NCBI GenBank assembly: GCA_002362155.1
Contig: DETN01000031.1
Coordinates: 5,859-12,463 of the forward strand
Source of the DNA: Lachnospiraceae bacterium UBA3287
Lineage (GTDB): Bacteria; Bacillota; Clostridia; Lachnospirales; Lachnospiraceae
Direction: 5' to 3'
DNA length: 6,605 nucleotides
Numbering within the stretch: the stretch's first letter is position 1; every line of letters starts with the position of its first letter. The position numbers and the translations under genes were made by a program. Of the stretch, positions 1 to 6,260 are shown one piece after another. The notes beneath the pieces are model-generated. The model ran no database searches. It worked only from the letters and a program-made list of their open reading frames with translations, and had not been told where the DNA came from.

Positions 1-968
1 CCTGCCCCAAGTGCGGCGGCGCAGCAAAGAGAGAGACCGACACCATGCCCCAGTGGGCAGGTTCCTCCTGGTATTTCCTCCGCTACTGCGATCCTCACAA
101 CGATAAGGCCTTCGCAGACTATAAGAAGCTGGAATACTGGATGCCCGTAGACTGGTACAACGGCGGTATGGAGCATGTCACCAGACACCTGCTCTATTCC
201 CGCTTCTGGCACCACTTCCTCTATGACATCGGCGAGGTCAATACCCCCGAACCCTATGCAAAGCGCACCGCTCAGGGTATGATCCTGGGTTCCGACGGCG
301 ATAAGATGTCCAAGTCCAAGGGCAACGTGGTGGATCCTTTGGATATCGTGGACCAGTACGGTGCGGATACCCTCCGCGTCTACATCATGTTCATGGGCGA
401 ATACGGCGCAGCCGCTCCCTGGAACGACAGCTCCGTCAAGGGCTGCCGCAGGTATCTGGACCGTGTGGCCGGCCTGACGGATCTGGTGACAGAAAGCGAC
501 GTTCCCGAGTTGGAAGTCGGCATCCACAAGGCCATCAAGAAGGTCTCCTCCGATATCGAGGAACAGAAGTACAATACCGCCATCGCGGCCCTGATGTCCC
601 TGCTCAACGACATCTACAAGGTCGGTAAGATCGGAAGAAGCCAGCTGATCGACTACATGAAGCTGCTCAGCCCCTTCGCTCCTCATATCACCGAGGAAAT
701 GTACGAAGTCCTGGGCGGTGAAGGCTATCTGACCGTTTCCGAGTGGCCCACCTATGACGAAGCCAAGACCGTGGATGCCGAGATCGAGATCGGCGTACAG
801 GTCAACGGCAAGGTCAGAGGCACTGTCCGCATCCCCAAGGACTGCCCCAAGGACCAGGCACTTGCTCTGGGCAAGGCAGATCCCAAGGTGGCACAGCTCC
901 TGGAAGGCAAGACTCTGGTCAAGGAGATCTATGTGCCGGGCAGGATCCTGAACTATGTAGTCCGCTGA
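1..968 (+). CDS. leuS: Leucyl-tRNA synthetase, C-terminal part (5' end outside window)
   Basis: This enzyme charges tRNA-Leu with leucine in the cytoplasm. The reading frame is open from the left edge (first full codon at 3), so about 321 C-terminal residues are present and the N-terminal Rossmann part and editing domain are missing. Visible in order are the CPKCGG...RETDTM...SSWYFLRY segment typical of bacterial LeuS, the GGMEHVTRHLLYSRFWH segment, the KMSKS catalytic signature (nt 303-317), the helical anticodon-binding-type domain with LLSPFAPHITEE (about nt 663-695), and the C-terminal domain with VQVNGKVRG (nt 795-821) and a final VPGRILNYVVR. In this family the C-terminal domain contacts the tRNA-Leu elbow and long variable arm. 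The gene ends with TGA and is followed by an intrinsic terminator. The ATG at 45 is internal, not a start. Identification is very secure. Confidence 0.97.
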   Translation, partial: CPKCGGAAKRETDTMPQWAGSSWYFLRYCDPHNDKAFADYKKLEYWMPVDWYNGGMEHVTRHLLYSRFWHHFLYDIGEVNTPEPYAKRTAQGMILGSDGDKMSKSKGNVVDPLDIVDQYGADTLRVYIMFMGEYGAAAPWNDSSVKGCRRYLDRVAGLTDLVTESDVPELEVGIHKAIKKVSSDIEEQKYNTAIAALMSLLNDIYKVGKIGRSQLIDYMKLLSPFAPHITEEMYEVLGGEGYLTVSEWPTYDEAKTVDAEIEIGVQVNGKVRGTVRIPKDCPKDQALALGKADPKVAQLLEGKTLVKEIYVPGRILNYVVR

Positions 969-1000
969 TTCCGGCAGGATACTGTAAAATGAATTTAAGG

Positions 1001-1031
1001 AAGGCTGCTCCGGTCCGGGGCAGCCTTTTTT
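1001..1031 (+). terminator. Intrinsic terminator after leuS
   Basis: The arms AAGGCTGC (1001-1008) and GCAGCCTT (1020-1027) pair perfectly. The stem can extend inward by a wobble pair and two C-G pairs to a 5-nt loop. A run of six T (1026-1031) follows at once. It lies 32 nt after the leuS stop. The T-run is directly followed by the GGAGG ribosome binding site of the next gene, so the downstream gene has almost no leader of its own. Confidence 0.85.
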
Positions 1032-1036
1032 GGAGG
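1032..1036 (+). promoter_or_regulatory. Shine-Dalgarno abutting the terminator T-run
   Basis: GGAGG sits 4 nt before the ATG at 1041 and begins on the base after the terminator's last T. It supports the 1041 start. No convincing promoter is visible between the leuS stop and this site: a TAAAAT at 985-990 lacks a matching -35. Expression of the downstream gene may therefore depend on readthrough from leuS. Confidence 0.7.
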
Positions 1037-1040
1037 ATAT

Positions 1041-1823
1041 ATGGAAGACCGTTTATATGCTGCAGTGCATGAAAAGCCTTATAACCATCTGGAGGAGGAA
1101 GCCTTTCTGAAGGAGAAGGATCCGAAGCTTTTCCGGGACCTGACGGAAAGGGCGGCCCCTGTGCCCGGAGAAATGATCAGGGAGTACGGGCTGGACGCGG
1201 TCCTTTATTTCCTGGAAAGAAAAAAGGCAGAGGGGGAGACGGGAGAGGAAATGACAGATTCCGACGAGGACGCCCTCTGCGGCATCTTCCGCTTCCTGGG
1301 CAGGGTATACCGGGCTTTCACAGCCGGGGGGAGACCGGAGAGGAATTCTCAGGCCTCTTCTTTGAAAGATGAGGAGAGTACATCGGCAGACCGGTTTTAC
1401 GCCCTCTGTGCCCGTGCCCATGCCGCTCTTATGTCCGGTCATATCCATCTCTATGAGGCGGATCTGGCAAAGGCCCTGTCCCTGATCCCAAAGGGCGGAG
1501 GAAGCAGGGAGGAAAGAGAGCTCTTTCTCCTTCTTCTGCAGGAGAGTGCTCCCTGTCTTTCCTGTCATCTTCTGGAACTGGAAGGTGCCCCTTCGGGACA
1601 GGGAAAAGGCAGGATCAGGGACCTTCTGGAGAGGGGGAAGGCCGGCAGCGAAGTGATCATCCAGGTCGCGGGAAGGGTCCGGGGCCGGATCCTTGTCCGG
1701 CCGGGAGAAGACCCGGAGAAAGTCATAAGAAGAGGGGAGAGGATCCTTGGGGAGAGGGGGCTGGACATGGACGGCTTCCATGTCAGATATATCCCCGGAA
1801 AAGTGATCAGTTTCTGGAAATAA
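1041..1823 (+). CDS. Free-standing LeuS C-terminal-like protein (diverged partial paralogue)
   Basis: This 260-aa protein resembles no textbook family by itself, but it can be followed against the end of the LeuS encoded just upstream. REYGLDAVLYFL (residues 47-58) matches DQYGADTLRVYI. FRFLGRVYRAFT (83-94) matches RRYLDRVAGLTD. A LL...AP segment (165-171) with following LEG matches LLSPFAP...LGG. IIQVAGRVRG (206-215) matches GVQVNGKVRG, and the end IPGKVISFW (251-259) matches VPGRILNYV. The KMSKS loop and everything before it are absent, so it cannot activate leucine. It keeps what would be the helical and C-terminal tRNA-contacting domains. Residues 1-40 and the 95-118 linker have no LeuS counterpart that I can see; a CxxC occurs at 172-175. 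Codon use is richer in AGG, AGA, GGA and GGG than leuS, suggesting lower expression. A tRNA-binding or regulatory role is inference; a decaying duplicate is the alternative, although the frame is intact. Confidence 0.75.
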   Translation: MEDRLYAAVHEKPYNHLEEEAFLKEKDPKLFRDLTERAAPVPGEMIREYGLDAVLYFLERKKAEGETGEEMTDSDEDALCGIFRFLGRVYRAFTAGGRPERNSQASSLKDEESTSADRFYALCARAHAALMSGHIHLYEADLAKALSLIPKGGGSREERELFLLLLQESAPCLSCHLLELEGAPSGQGKGRIRDLLERGKAGSEVIIQVAGRVRGRILVRPGEDPEKVIRRGERILGERGLDMDGFHVRYIPGKVISFWK

Positions 1824-1830
1824 GTATTGA

Positions 1831-1882
1831 AAGCCGCAGGCGGGTGTCTGCGGCTTCTGCTGTTTCCCGGGGACCGTTTTTT
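1831..1882 (+). terminator. Probable intrinsic terminator after the LeuS-like gene
   Basis: A perfect 9-bp stem, AAGCCGCAG (1831-1839) with CTGCGGCTT (1848-1856) around an 8-nt loop, starts 8 nt after the stop codon. The bases right after it are only moderately T-rich. A stronger run of six T (1877-1882) follows about 20 nt later, behind a very short CGG/CCG stem. Together they probably end transcription, but this is less canonical than the leuS terminator. Confidence 0.6.
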
Positions 1883-1962
1883 CTTTATCACTTCGTATAT
1901 CTGCCGGTTTCGCCGCTGCGATTTAACGGTTTAAAACTTGAAACGGGCACAGGGATTTGTCC

Positions 1963-1991
1963 TTGACATACATGTACTGAGTGTATACAAT
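1963..1991 (+). promoter_or_regulatory. Sigma-A-type promoter of the gntR-icd unit
   Basis: TTGACA (1963-1968) is a perfect -35 box and TACAAT (1986-1991) a 5-of-6 -10 box, with exactly 17 bp between them. It is the best promoter in the window. Transcription would start near 1998 and give a leader of about 100 nt before the regulator's ATG at 2100. Palindromic sites overlap the spacer and the -10 box. Confidence 0.85.
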
Positions 1992-1997
1992 TATACA
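1969..1997 (+). promoter_or_regulatory. Candidate operator cluster for the GntR regulator
   Basis: Two perfect 8-bp palindromes lie inside the promoter: TACATGTA (1969-1976) in the spacer and TGTATACA (1982-1989) across the start of the -10 box. TGTATA (1982-1987) also pairs with TATACA (1992-1997) across 4 nt, and ATACATG occurs as a direct repeat (1968-1974 and 1993-1999). GntR proteins of the FadR/FCD group bind short palindromes with GT...AC half-sites, and many repress their own promoter. Binding here would block RNA polymerase. The site is seen; its use by this regulator is inferred. Confidence 0.55.
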
Positions 1998-2071
1998 TGC
2001 GTCTGGGCCGCATGGGGAATCGCGGTCCCCCAGAAGGAATGACAGCATACTCAGGCATAAAAAACGGGGTT

Positions 2072-2094
2072 CCGCATAGAATGCGGGGGAAGGA
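2072..2094 (+). promoter_or_regulatory. Leader hairpin next to the gntR ribosome binding site
   Basis: CCGCAT (2072-2077) and ATGCGG (2081-2086) form a tight 6-bp stem with a 3-nt loop. The purine-rich binding site GGGGGAAGGA (2085-2094) starts within the 3' arm and ends 5 nt before the ATG at 2100. The hairpin leaves the AAGGA core free, so any effect on translation is probably mild. A second possible stem, GGGGA/TCCCC (2014-2018 and 2026-2030), lies earlier in the leader. No known riboswitch class is recognised. Confidence 0.4.
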
Positions 2095-2099
2095 TACAG

Positions 2100-2786
2100 A
2101 TGGCTGGTTTTGATCTTGCACGGGAAGTATCGGATAAATATTCGCTGCGGGGGATGGTCTTTACAAAGATCCGTGAAGATATCCTGAACGGAGTGTACAA
2201 GGAACATGAGGAACTGAAGGAAGCAAAGATCGGCAAGGAGCTGGGCGTATCCAGAACGCCGGTCAGAGAGGCCCTTCGTCAGCTGGAACTGGAGGGACTG
2301 GTCCAGATCATTCCCAACAGAGGCGCTTTTGTGACCGGGATCTCCGCCAAGGATGTCCAGGACATTTACATGATCCGGGCCAGGCTGGAAGGCCTCTGCG
2401 CCAGATGGGCCTGTGAATTCATCACCAAGGAGCAGATGGAAGCCATAGAAGAGAATGTCTATCTGGCGGAATTCCACTCCGGCAAGGGACATATGGAGCA
2501 GCTGGCAGAGCTGGACAATCAGTTCCACCATATCCTCTATGAGGCCTGCAACTCCAAGTTTTTAAAGCACCAGCTCCTGGATTACCACGAGTACCTGCTC
2601 CGGGTCCGCCGCAAGGCTCTTGGCACCCAGACCAGAGCGACGGTCTCCATCAAGGAGCACAGAGCCATTATGGAAGCCATCAGGGCCGGCAACGCCAACC
2701 TGGCAGAGCGCCTGGCTTCCGAGCACATGACCAATGCCTATGAAAATCTGGTCCAGAACGGACTTTATGATGTATACAAAAAATAA
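2100..2786 (+). CDS. GntR-family transcriptional regulator, FadR/FCD subfamily
   Basis: A complete 228-aa cytoplasmic DNA-binding regulator. Residues about 15-80 form the winged helix-turn-helix: the recognition region is IGKELGVSRTPVREALRQLE (44-63) and the wing follows with IIPNRGAFV. Residues about 85-220 are the all-helical FCD ligand domain. The usual metal-binding set is in place: Asp139 and His143 (DNQFH), His187 (KEH) and His209 (SEH), so a metal-dependent carboxylate ligand is plausible. Length is normal for the family. It lies 28 nt upstream of icd on the same strand with no terminator between, so the two are probably one transcript. By context and by the two TGTATACA sites, it likely controls icd and itself. 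A TCA-cycle or related organic acid as effector is a guess; the sequence does not show which. Confidence 0.93.
   Translation: MAGFDLAREVSDKYSLRGMVFTKIREDILNGVYKEHEELKEAKIGKELGVSRTPVREALRQLELEGLVQIIPNRGAFVTGISAKDVQDIYMIRARLEGLCARWACEFITKEQMEAIEENVYLAEFHSGKGHMEQLAELDNQFHHILYEACNSKFLKHQLLDYHEYLLRVRRKALGTQTRATVSIKEHRAIMEAIRAGNANLAERLASEHMTNAYENLVQNGLYDVYKK
2771..2778 (+). promoter_or_regulatory. Second TGTATACA palindrome, upstream of icd
   Basis: This is an exact copy of the 8-bp palindrome in the gntR promoter. It lies in the last codons of gntR, 36 nt before the icd start. I found no third copy in the window. A TATGAT at 2766-2771 directly adjoins it and could serve as a -10 box, but no -35 match is spaced correctly. 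It may be a second operator or a roadblock site for the regulator; coding constraint on the codons for Val-Tyr could also produce it. Confidence 0.35.
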
Positions 2787-2803
2787 AGTGCCCAGTGCAC
2801 GGT

Positions 2804-2809
2804 AAGGAG
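2804..2809 (+). promoter_or_regulatory. Shine-Dalgarno of icd
   Basis: AAGGAG lies 5 nt before the ATG at 2815 and fixes that start. The protein begins there with the family's normal short N-terminus. Confidence 0.8.
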
Positions 2810-2814
2810 TTTAT

Positions 2815-4032
2815 ATGAGCAAAATCGTAATGACAACCCCTCTGGTAGAAATGGACGGCGACGAAATGACCAGGATCATCTGGCAGATGATCAAGGACGA
2901 GCTGCTGCTCCCCTATATTGATCTGAAGACAGAATATTATGATCTGGGCCTGCGCCACAGAGATGAGACGGAAGATCAGGTTACGATCGATGCTGCGGAA
3001 GCTACAAAGAAATTCGGCGTGGCAGTCAAGTGCGCCACCATCACTCCCAACGTGGCCAGAATGTCCGAGTACAACTTAAAAAAGATGTACAAGAGCCCCA
3101 ACGCCACCATCAGGGCCTCCCTGGACGGTACCGTATTCCGGGCCCCCATCCTGGTGAAGGGCATCGAACCCTATGTCCGCACCTGGAAAAAGCCCATTAC
3201 CATGGCCCGTCACGCATACGGCGATGTATATAAGAACTCCGAGATCAAGATCGAAGGTCCCGGCAAGGCGGAGATCGTGTTCACGGCCGCTGACGGAACA
3301 GAGACCAGAAAGACCATCTTTGACTTCAAGGGCCCCGGCATTGTCCAGGGCATCCACAATACGGACGCTTCCATCGAGAACTTCGCAAGAGCCTGCTTCC
3401 AGTACGCTCTGAGCCAGAAGGAGGATCTGTGGTTCTCCTGCAAGGACACCATTTCCAAGACCTATGACGGCAATTTCAAGGCCATCTTCCAGAGGCTCTA
3501 TGACGAAGAGTTCAAAAAGCCCTTCGAAGAAGCCGGCATCACCTATTTCTATACCCTGATCGATGATGCTGTGGCCCGCGTGATCCGTTCCGAGGGCGGC
3601 TTTATCTGGGCACTCAAGAACTATGACGGCGACGTACAGTCCGATATGTCCGCCACAGCCTTCGGCTCCCTGGCCATGATGACCTCCGTCCTGGTATCTC
3701 CCGACGGCAACTATGAGTACGAAGCTGCCCACGGTACCGTACAGAGGCACTACTACAAGTACCTCAAGGGCGAGCCCACCTCCACCAACTCCGTAGCCAC
3801 CATCTTTGCCTGGTCCGGCGGACTGCGCAAGAGAGGTGAGCTGGACGGTATAAACGAACTTGTGGACTTTGCCAACGCTCTGGACAGGGCTACCCTGGAG
3901 ACCATTGAATCCGGAAAGATGACCGGCGACCTGGCCCTTATCTCCACTCTGGACCATGTGGAGAAGCTGGGGACCCAGGAGTTCATCCAGGCCGTCAGGG
4001 CAAGACTGGACGAGATCCTCAAGGAGGCATAA
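2815..4032 (+). CDS. icd: NADP-dependent isocitrate dehydrogenase, eukaryote-like homodimeric type
   Basis: It oxidises isocitrate to 2-oxoglutarate and CO2 and makes NADPH, in the cytoplasm. The complete 405-aa protein follows human-type IDH1 closely rather than the E. coli Icd type. Isocitrate-binding residues are visible: KCATITP (72-78), KSPN with Ser94, Arg100 (TIR), Arg109 (FRAP) and Arg132 (ARHAYGD). Catalytic Lys210 and metal-binding Asp250, Asp273 and Asp277 (LIDD, YDGDVQSD) are present. AAHGTVQRHY (304-313) carries the Arg311-His312 pair that marks NADP use in this family. No key residue is missing. Residue 258 is Arg where the human enzyme has Lys260. No citrate synthase or aconitase gene is in view; in many Clostridia this enzyme serves glutamate synthesis rather than a full cycle. 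It is the second gene after the GntR regulator and ends before a very strong terminator. Confidence 0.96.
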   Translation: MSKIVMTTPLVEMDGDEMTRIIWQMIKDELLLPYIDLKTEYYDLGLRHRDETEDQVTIDAAEATKKFGVAVKCATITPNVARMSEYNLKKMYKSPNATIRASLDGTVFRAPILVKGIEPYVRTWKKPITMARHAYGDVYKNSEIKIEGPGKAEIVFTAADGTETRKTIFDFKGPGIVQGIHNTDASIENFARACFQYALSQKEDLWFSCKDTISKTYDGNFKAIFQRLYDEEFKKPFEEAGITYFYTLIDDAVARVIRSEGGFIWALKNYDGDVQSDMSATAFGSLAMMTSVLVSPDGNYEYEAAHGTVQRHYYKYLKGEPTSTNSVATIFAWSGGLRKRGELDGINELVDFANALDRATLETIESGKMTGDLALISTLDHVEKLGTQEFIQAVRARLDEILKEA

Positions 4033-4081
4033 GGCATCCGGCAGGACCTGTCACTACTGGCACCAGGAATACAAAAGCATG

Positions 4082-4119
4082 AAAAACGCAGAAGAGCGGC
4101 CGCTCTTCTGCGTTTTTTT
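4082..4119. terminator. Bidirectional intrinsic terminator between icd and the ABC-F gene
   Basis: A perfect 18-bp inverted repeat (4082-4099 against 4100-4117) is centred on GCGGCCGC. The outer arms are A-run and T-run: T7 at 4113-4119 serves the + strand (icd), and the five A at 4082-4086 give a T5 run for minus-strand transcripts. It starts 50 nt after the icd stop and lies about 63 nt beyond the stop of the convergent gene. No separate strong hairpin is seen nearer the minus-strand gene, so one structure probably serves both. Confidence 0.9.
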
Positions 4120-4181
4120 AATGACTATGCTGTCCATATGGATCAAAGGGGATGAAAACGGGCCTTCGCCGGACCTCCCCT

Positions 4182-6185
4182 TCAGGCATTTTCGGAAAGG
4201 ACTTCCCACTGCTCGTAGAGGCCTGCAAGCTCCTCCTCCAGTTCTTCCTTTTTCCGGCTCAGGGCCGTCAGGCGGGAAATGTCCGTACAGACCTCAGGCT
4301 TTGCCATTTCTTCGTCGATGGAGGCGCTTTCCTCCTCCAGGGCGGCGATCCTGTCCTCACACTTTTTCAGGTCTGAGGCGGCCTTTCTGAGACGGGCCTG
4401 CTCCTCCTTCTGCTTTTTCCAGTCGGCGGATCCCGCGGAGAGGGGCGCGGCAGCTGCAGGGGCCTTATCCATCTGCTTTTTTACCTCTTCATAGGAGAGG
4501 CCCTGCTCTCTGGCATAGGCGTCCTGCAGCAGGCTTTCCTCCACTTCCTGGGACTTTTCCAGATAGAAATCATAGTTGCCCATGAACCTGTCGGGAACAG
4601 CGTCTTTTCCGTTTCCGGGATAATTCAGCATGGTCCTCTTTGTCAGGGACAGGATCCGGCTGGCCGTATGATTGATGAAATACCGGTCATGGGATACATA
4701 GAGCACGGTCCCCTCGTAGGAGTTGAGAGCGTTTTCCAGTACTTCCCTGGAGGTCATGTCCAGGTGGTTGGTGGGCTCGTCCAGGATCAGGAAGTTGGCC
4801 TGGGAGAGCATGAGCTTGGCCAGGGAGACCCGGCCCTTTTCACCGCCCGACAGAGACCGGATCTGCTTGAAGACATCCTCCCCCGTAAAGAGGAAGGAGG
4901 CCAGGAGATTGCGGATCTCCGTATTGGTCATGGCCGGATAGGCGTCGGAGATCTCTTCGAAAACAGTATTGTCGTCGTGCAGGACGTGGTGCTCCTGATC
5001 GTAGTAGCCGATGTGGACGTTGGTGCCCAGGCGGATCCTGCCCTCGTCGGGAGGGGTCAGCTCGTTGATGATCCGCAGGATCGTGGTCTTGCCGGTGCCG
5101 TTATCCCCGATCATGGCCACGTGCTCTCCCCGGCGGATGCCGAAGGAGATGCCCTTGAACAGCTCCTTCTGGTCAAAGGACTTGGAAAGGCCTTCCACCT
5201 CCATGACCTCGCGGCCGCTTTTGATGCAGGGCTTCAGGACCAGGTGCATGTCATCCCGGATTTCGAAGGGCTTTTCCACCCTTTCCGTTCTGGCCAGCAT
5301 CTTTTCCCGGCTCTCGGCCCTTTTGATGGACTTTTCCCGGTTGAACTGTCTGAGCTTTGCAATAACGGCTTCCTGATGGCGGATCTCCGCCTGGTTATTG
5401 AGCCAGGCCTTTTTTCTGGCTTCCTGCAGGTTCTTTTTCTGCTCCGCATAGAAGCTGTAGTTGCCGGGGAATACCAGGGCATGGGTGTTTTCGATCTCGA
5501 TGACCTTGGTCACGGTCCGGTCCAGGAAATAGCGGTCGTGGGATACGATCAGGACCGTTCCCTTATAGTTGGACAGATAGGTCTCCAGCCAGCGGATGCT
5601 GCCCAGATCCAGGTGGTTGGTGGGCTCGTCCAGGATGATCACGGGAGGTTTTGAGAGGAGCAGCTTTCCCAGGGCGACCCGGGTCTTCTGACCGCCGGAC
5701 AGGGTGGAGATGTTCTGAGAGTATTCCTCCTCGGAAAAGCCAAGGCCCCTCAGGACCCCGGTGATCTCTCCCTTGTAGGAGTAGCCGTTTTCCATTTCGA
5801 ACCTGTGCAGCAGGTCTGTATATTCCGACATCAGAGTGACCAGAGCCTCTCCCTGCAGGCTGTTCATGAGCCTTTCGTCCTCGGCGATCTGCTTTTCCAT
5901 GTCCAGCAGGTACTGCTTGACGGACAGAAGCTCGTCATAGATGGTGTTCTGGGAATCCAGGTTCTGGTTCTGGGCCAGGTAGCCGAAGCTGGTATCCCTG
6001 GCAAAGGAGACCGTTCCGGAATCGGCTTCCATTTCCCCCGTAATGATCCGGATCAGGGTGGTCTTGCCGGCGCCGTTCATGCCCACGATGGCCGCCTTTT
6101 CCCCCTTTTCCAGGTGGAAGGTGACGTCGGACAGGACTGTATTTTCAACGAATGCTTTCGATATATGGTGACAGGACAGAATCAT
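4182..6185 (-). CDS. ABC-F family ATPase (YdiF/Uup-like ribosome-associated factor)
   Basis: A complete 667-aa protein with two ATP-binding cassettes in one chain and no membrane segments, as in ABC-F proteins, which act on the ribosome rather than as transporters. Cassette 1 has Walker A GMNGAGKT (35-42), signature LSGGQ (162-166), Walker B VIILDE (182-187) and switch SHDRYF (215-220). The inter-domain linker (about 245-325, rich in Lys, Arg and Glu) is the P-site tRNA-interaction region of the family. Cassette 2 has GDNGTGKT (360-367), LSGGE (445-449), FLILDE (465-470) and SHDRYF (498-503). Both catalytic Glu (187, 470) are present. An Ala-rich hinge (575-585) leads to a charged C-terminal coiled coil (about 588-660). 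Layout and N-terminus resemble Bacillus YdiF most, so a housekeeping translation or stall-relief role is more likely than antibiotic resistance; that choice is inference. It is convergent with icd and has its own promoter. Confidence 0.94.
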   Translation of the reverse strand: MILSCHHISKAFVENTVLSDVTFHLEKGEKAAIVGMNGAGKTTLIRIITGEMEADSGTVSFARDTSFGYLAQNQNLDSQNTIYDELLSVKQYLLDMEKQIAEDERLMNSLQGEALVTLMSEYTDLLHRFEMENGYSYKGEITGVLRGLGFSEEEYSQNISTLSGGQKTRVALGKLLLSKPPVIILDEPTNHLDLGSIRWLETYLSNYKGTVLIVSHDRYFLDRTVTKVIEIENTHALVFPGNYSFYAEQKKNLQEARKKAWLNNQAEIRHQEAVIAKLRQFNREKSIKRAESREKMLARTERVEKPFEIRDDMHLVLKPCIKSGREVMEVEGLSKSFDQKELFKGISFGIRRGEHVAMIGDNGTGKTTILRIINELTPPDEGRIRLGTNVHIGYYDQEHHVLHDDNTVFEEISDAYPAMTNTEIRNLLASFLFTGEDVFKQIRSLSGGEKGRVSLAKLMLSQANFLILDEPTNHLDMTSREVLENALNSYEGTVLYVSHDRYFINHTASRILSLTKRTMLNYPGNGKDAVPDRFMGNYDFYLEKSQEVEESLLQDAYAREQGLSYEEVKKQMDKAPAAAAPLSAGSADWKKQKEEQARLRKAASDLKKCEDRIAALEEESASIDEEMAKPEVCTDISRLTALSRKKEELEEELAGLYEQWEVLSENA

Positions 6186-6190
6186 AATGA

Positions 6191-6196
6191 CCTCTT
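6191..6196 (-). promoter_or_regulatory. Shine-Dalgarno of the ABC-F gene
   Basis: Read on the minus strand this is AAGAGG, 5 nt before the ATG at 6185-6183. It supports the start, which gives the family's usual MIL- beginning. Confidence 0.75.
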
Positions 6197-6231
6197 ATGG
6201 CAAAAATGTCGGGAACTGGATTCCAACGACC

Positions 6232-6260
6232 ATCTTAATGGAGTTTTTCTCTTATGTCAA
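6232..6260 (-). promoter_or_regulatory. Promoter of the ABC-F gene
   Basis: On the minus strand, TTGACA (6260-6255) is a perfect -35 box and TAAGAT (6237-6232) a 4-of-6 -10 box, separated by exactly 17 bp. Transcription would start near 6225, giving a leader of about 40 nt. I see no attenuator hairpin or leader peptide in it. Confidence 0.75.

Noticed and set aside
989..1075. Short frame (28 codons, MNLRKAAPV...) spanning the leuS terminator, with AGGA 9 nt upstream; possible leader peptide
   Set aside because: It has no run of leucine or other control codons and no promoter of its own, and its overlap with the downstream start is easily due to chance.
1053..1781. Minus-strand open frame of 242 codons covering the LeuS-like gene
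   Set aside because: I considered this as the true gene because its partner is unusual. The + strand product shows LeuS motifs in order and has a GGAGG site, while the minus-strand product has neither motifs nor a sensible start.
2039..2113. Short upstream frame (24 codons) in the gntR leader, overlapping the gntR start
   Set aside because: The purine-rich AAGGA touches its ATG directly, leaving no proper spacing, and the product shows nothing recognisable.
1888..2121. Minus-strand frame of 77 codons across the gntR promoter region
   Set aside because: It runs over a strong + strand promoter and operator cluster, and the product has no protein-like features.
3076..3957. Minus-strand open frame of 293 codons inside icd
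   Set aside because: Antisense shadow of a fully conserved enzyme; the product is Gly/Val-rich without motifs.
4668..5654. Long open frame (328 codons) on the + strand inside the ABC-F gene
   Set aside because: It is exactly antisense to a clearly conserved ABC-F coding region. Its product is a low-complexity mix of Val, Asp, Gly and Leu with no recognisable domain, as expected from mirror-frame codon bias.
4182..6185. ABC-F protein read as an antibiotic-resistance factor
   Set aside because: Resistance ABC-Fs usually have a longer inter-domain loop and a mobile or regulated leader context. Here the linker is ordinary, the leader is short, and the architecture with a C-terminal coiled coil fits the housekeeping YdiF/Uup type.
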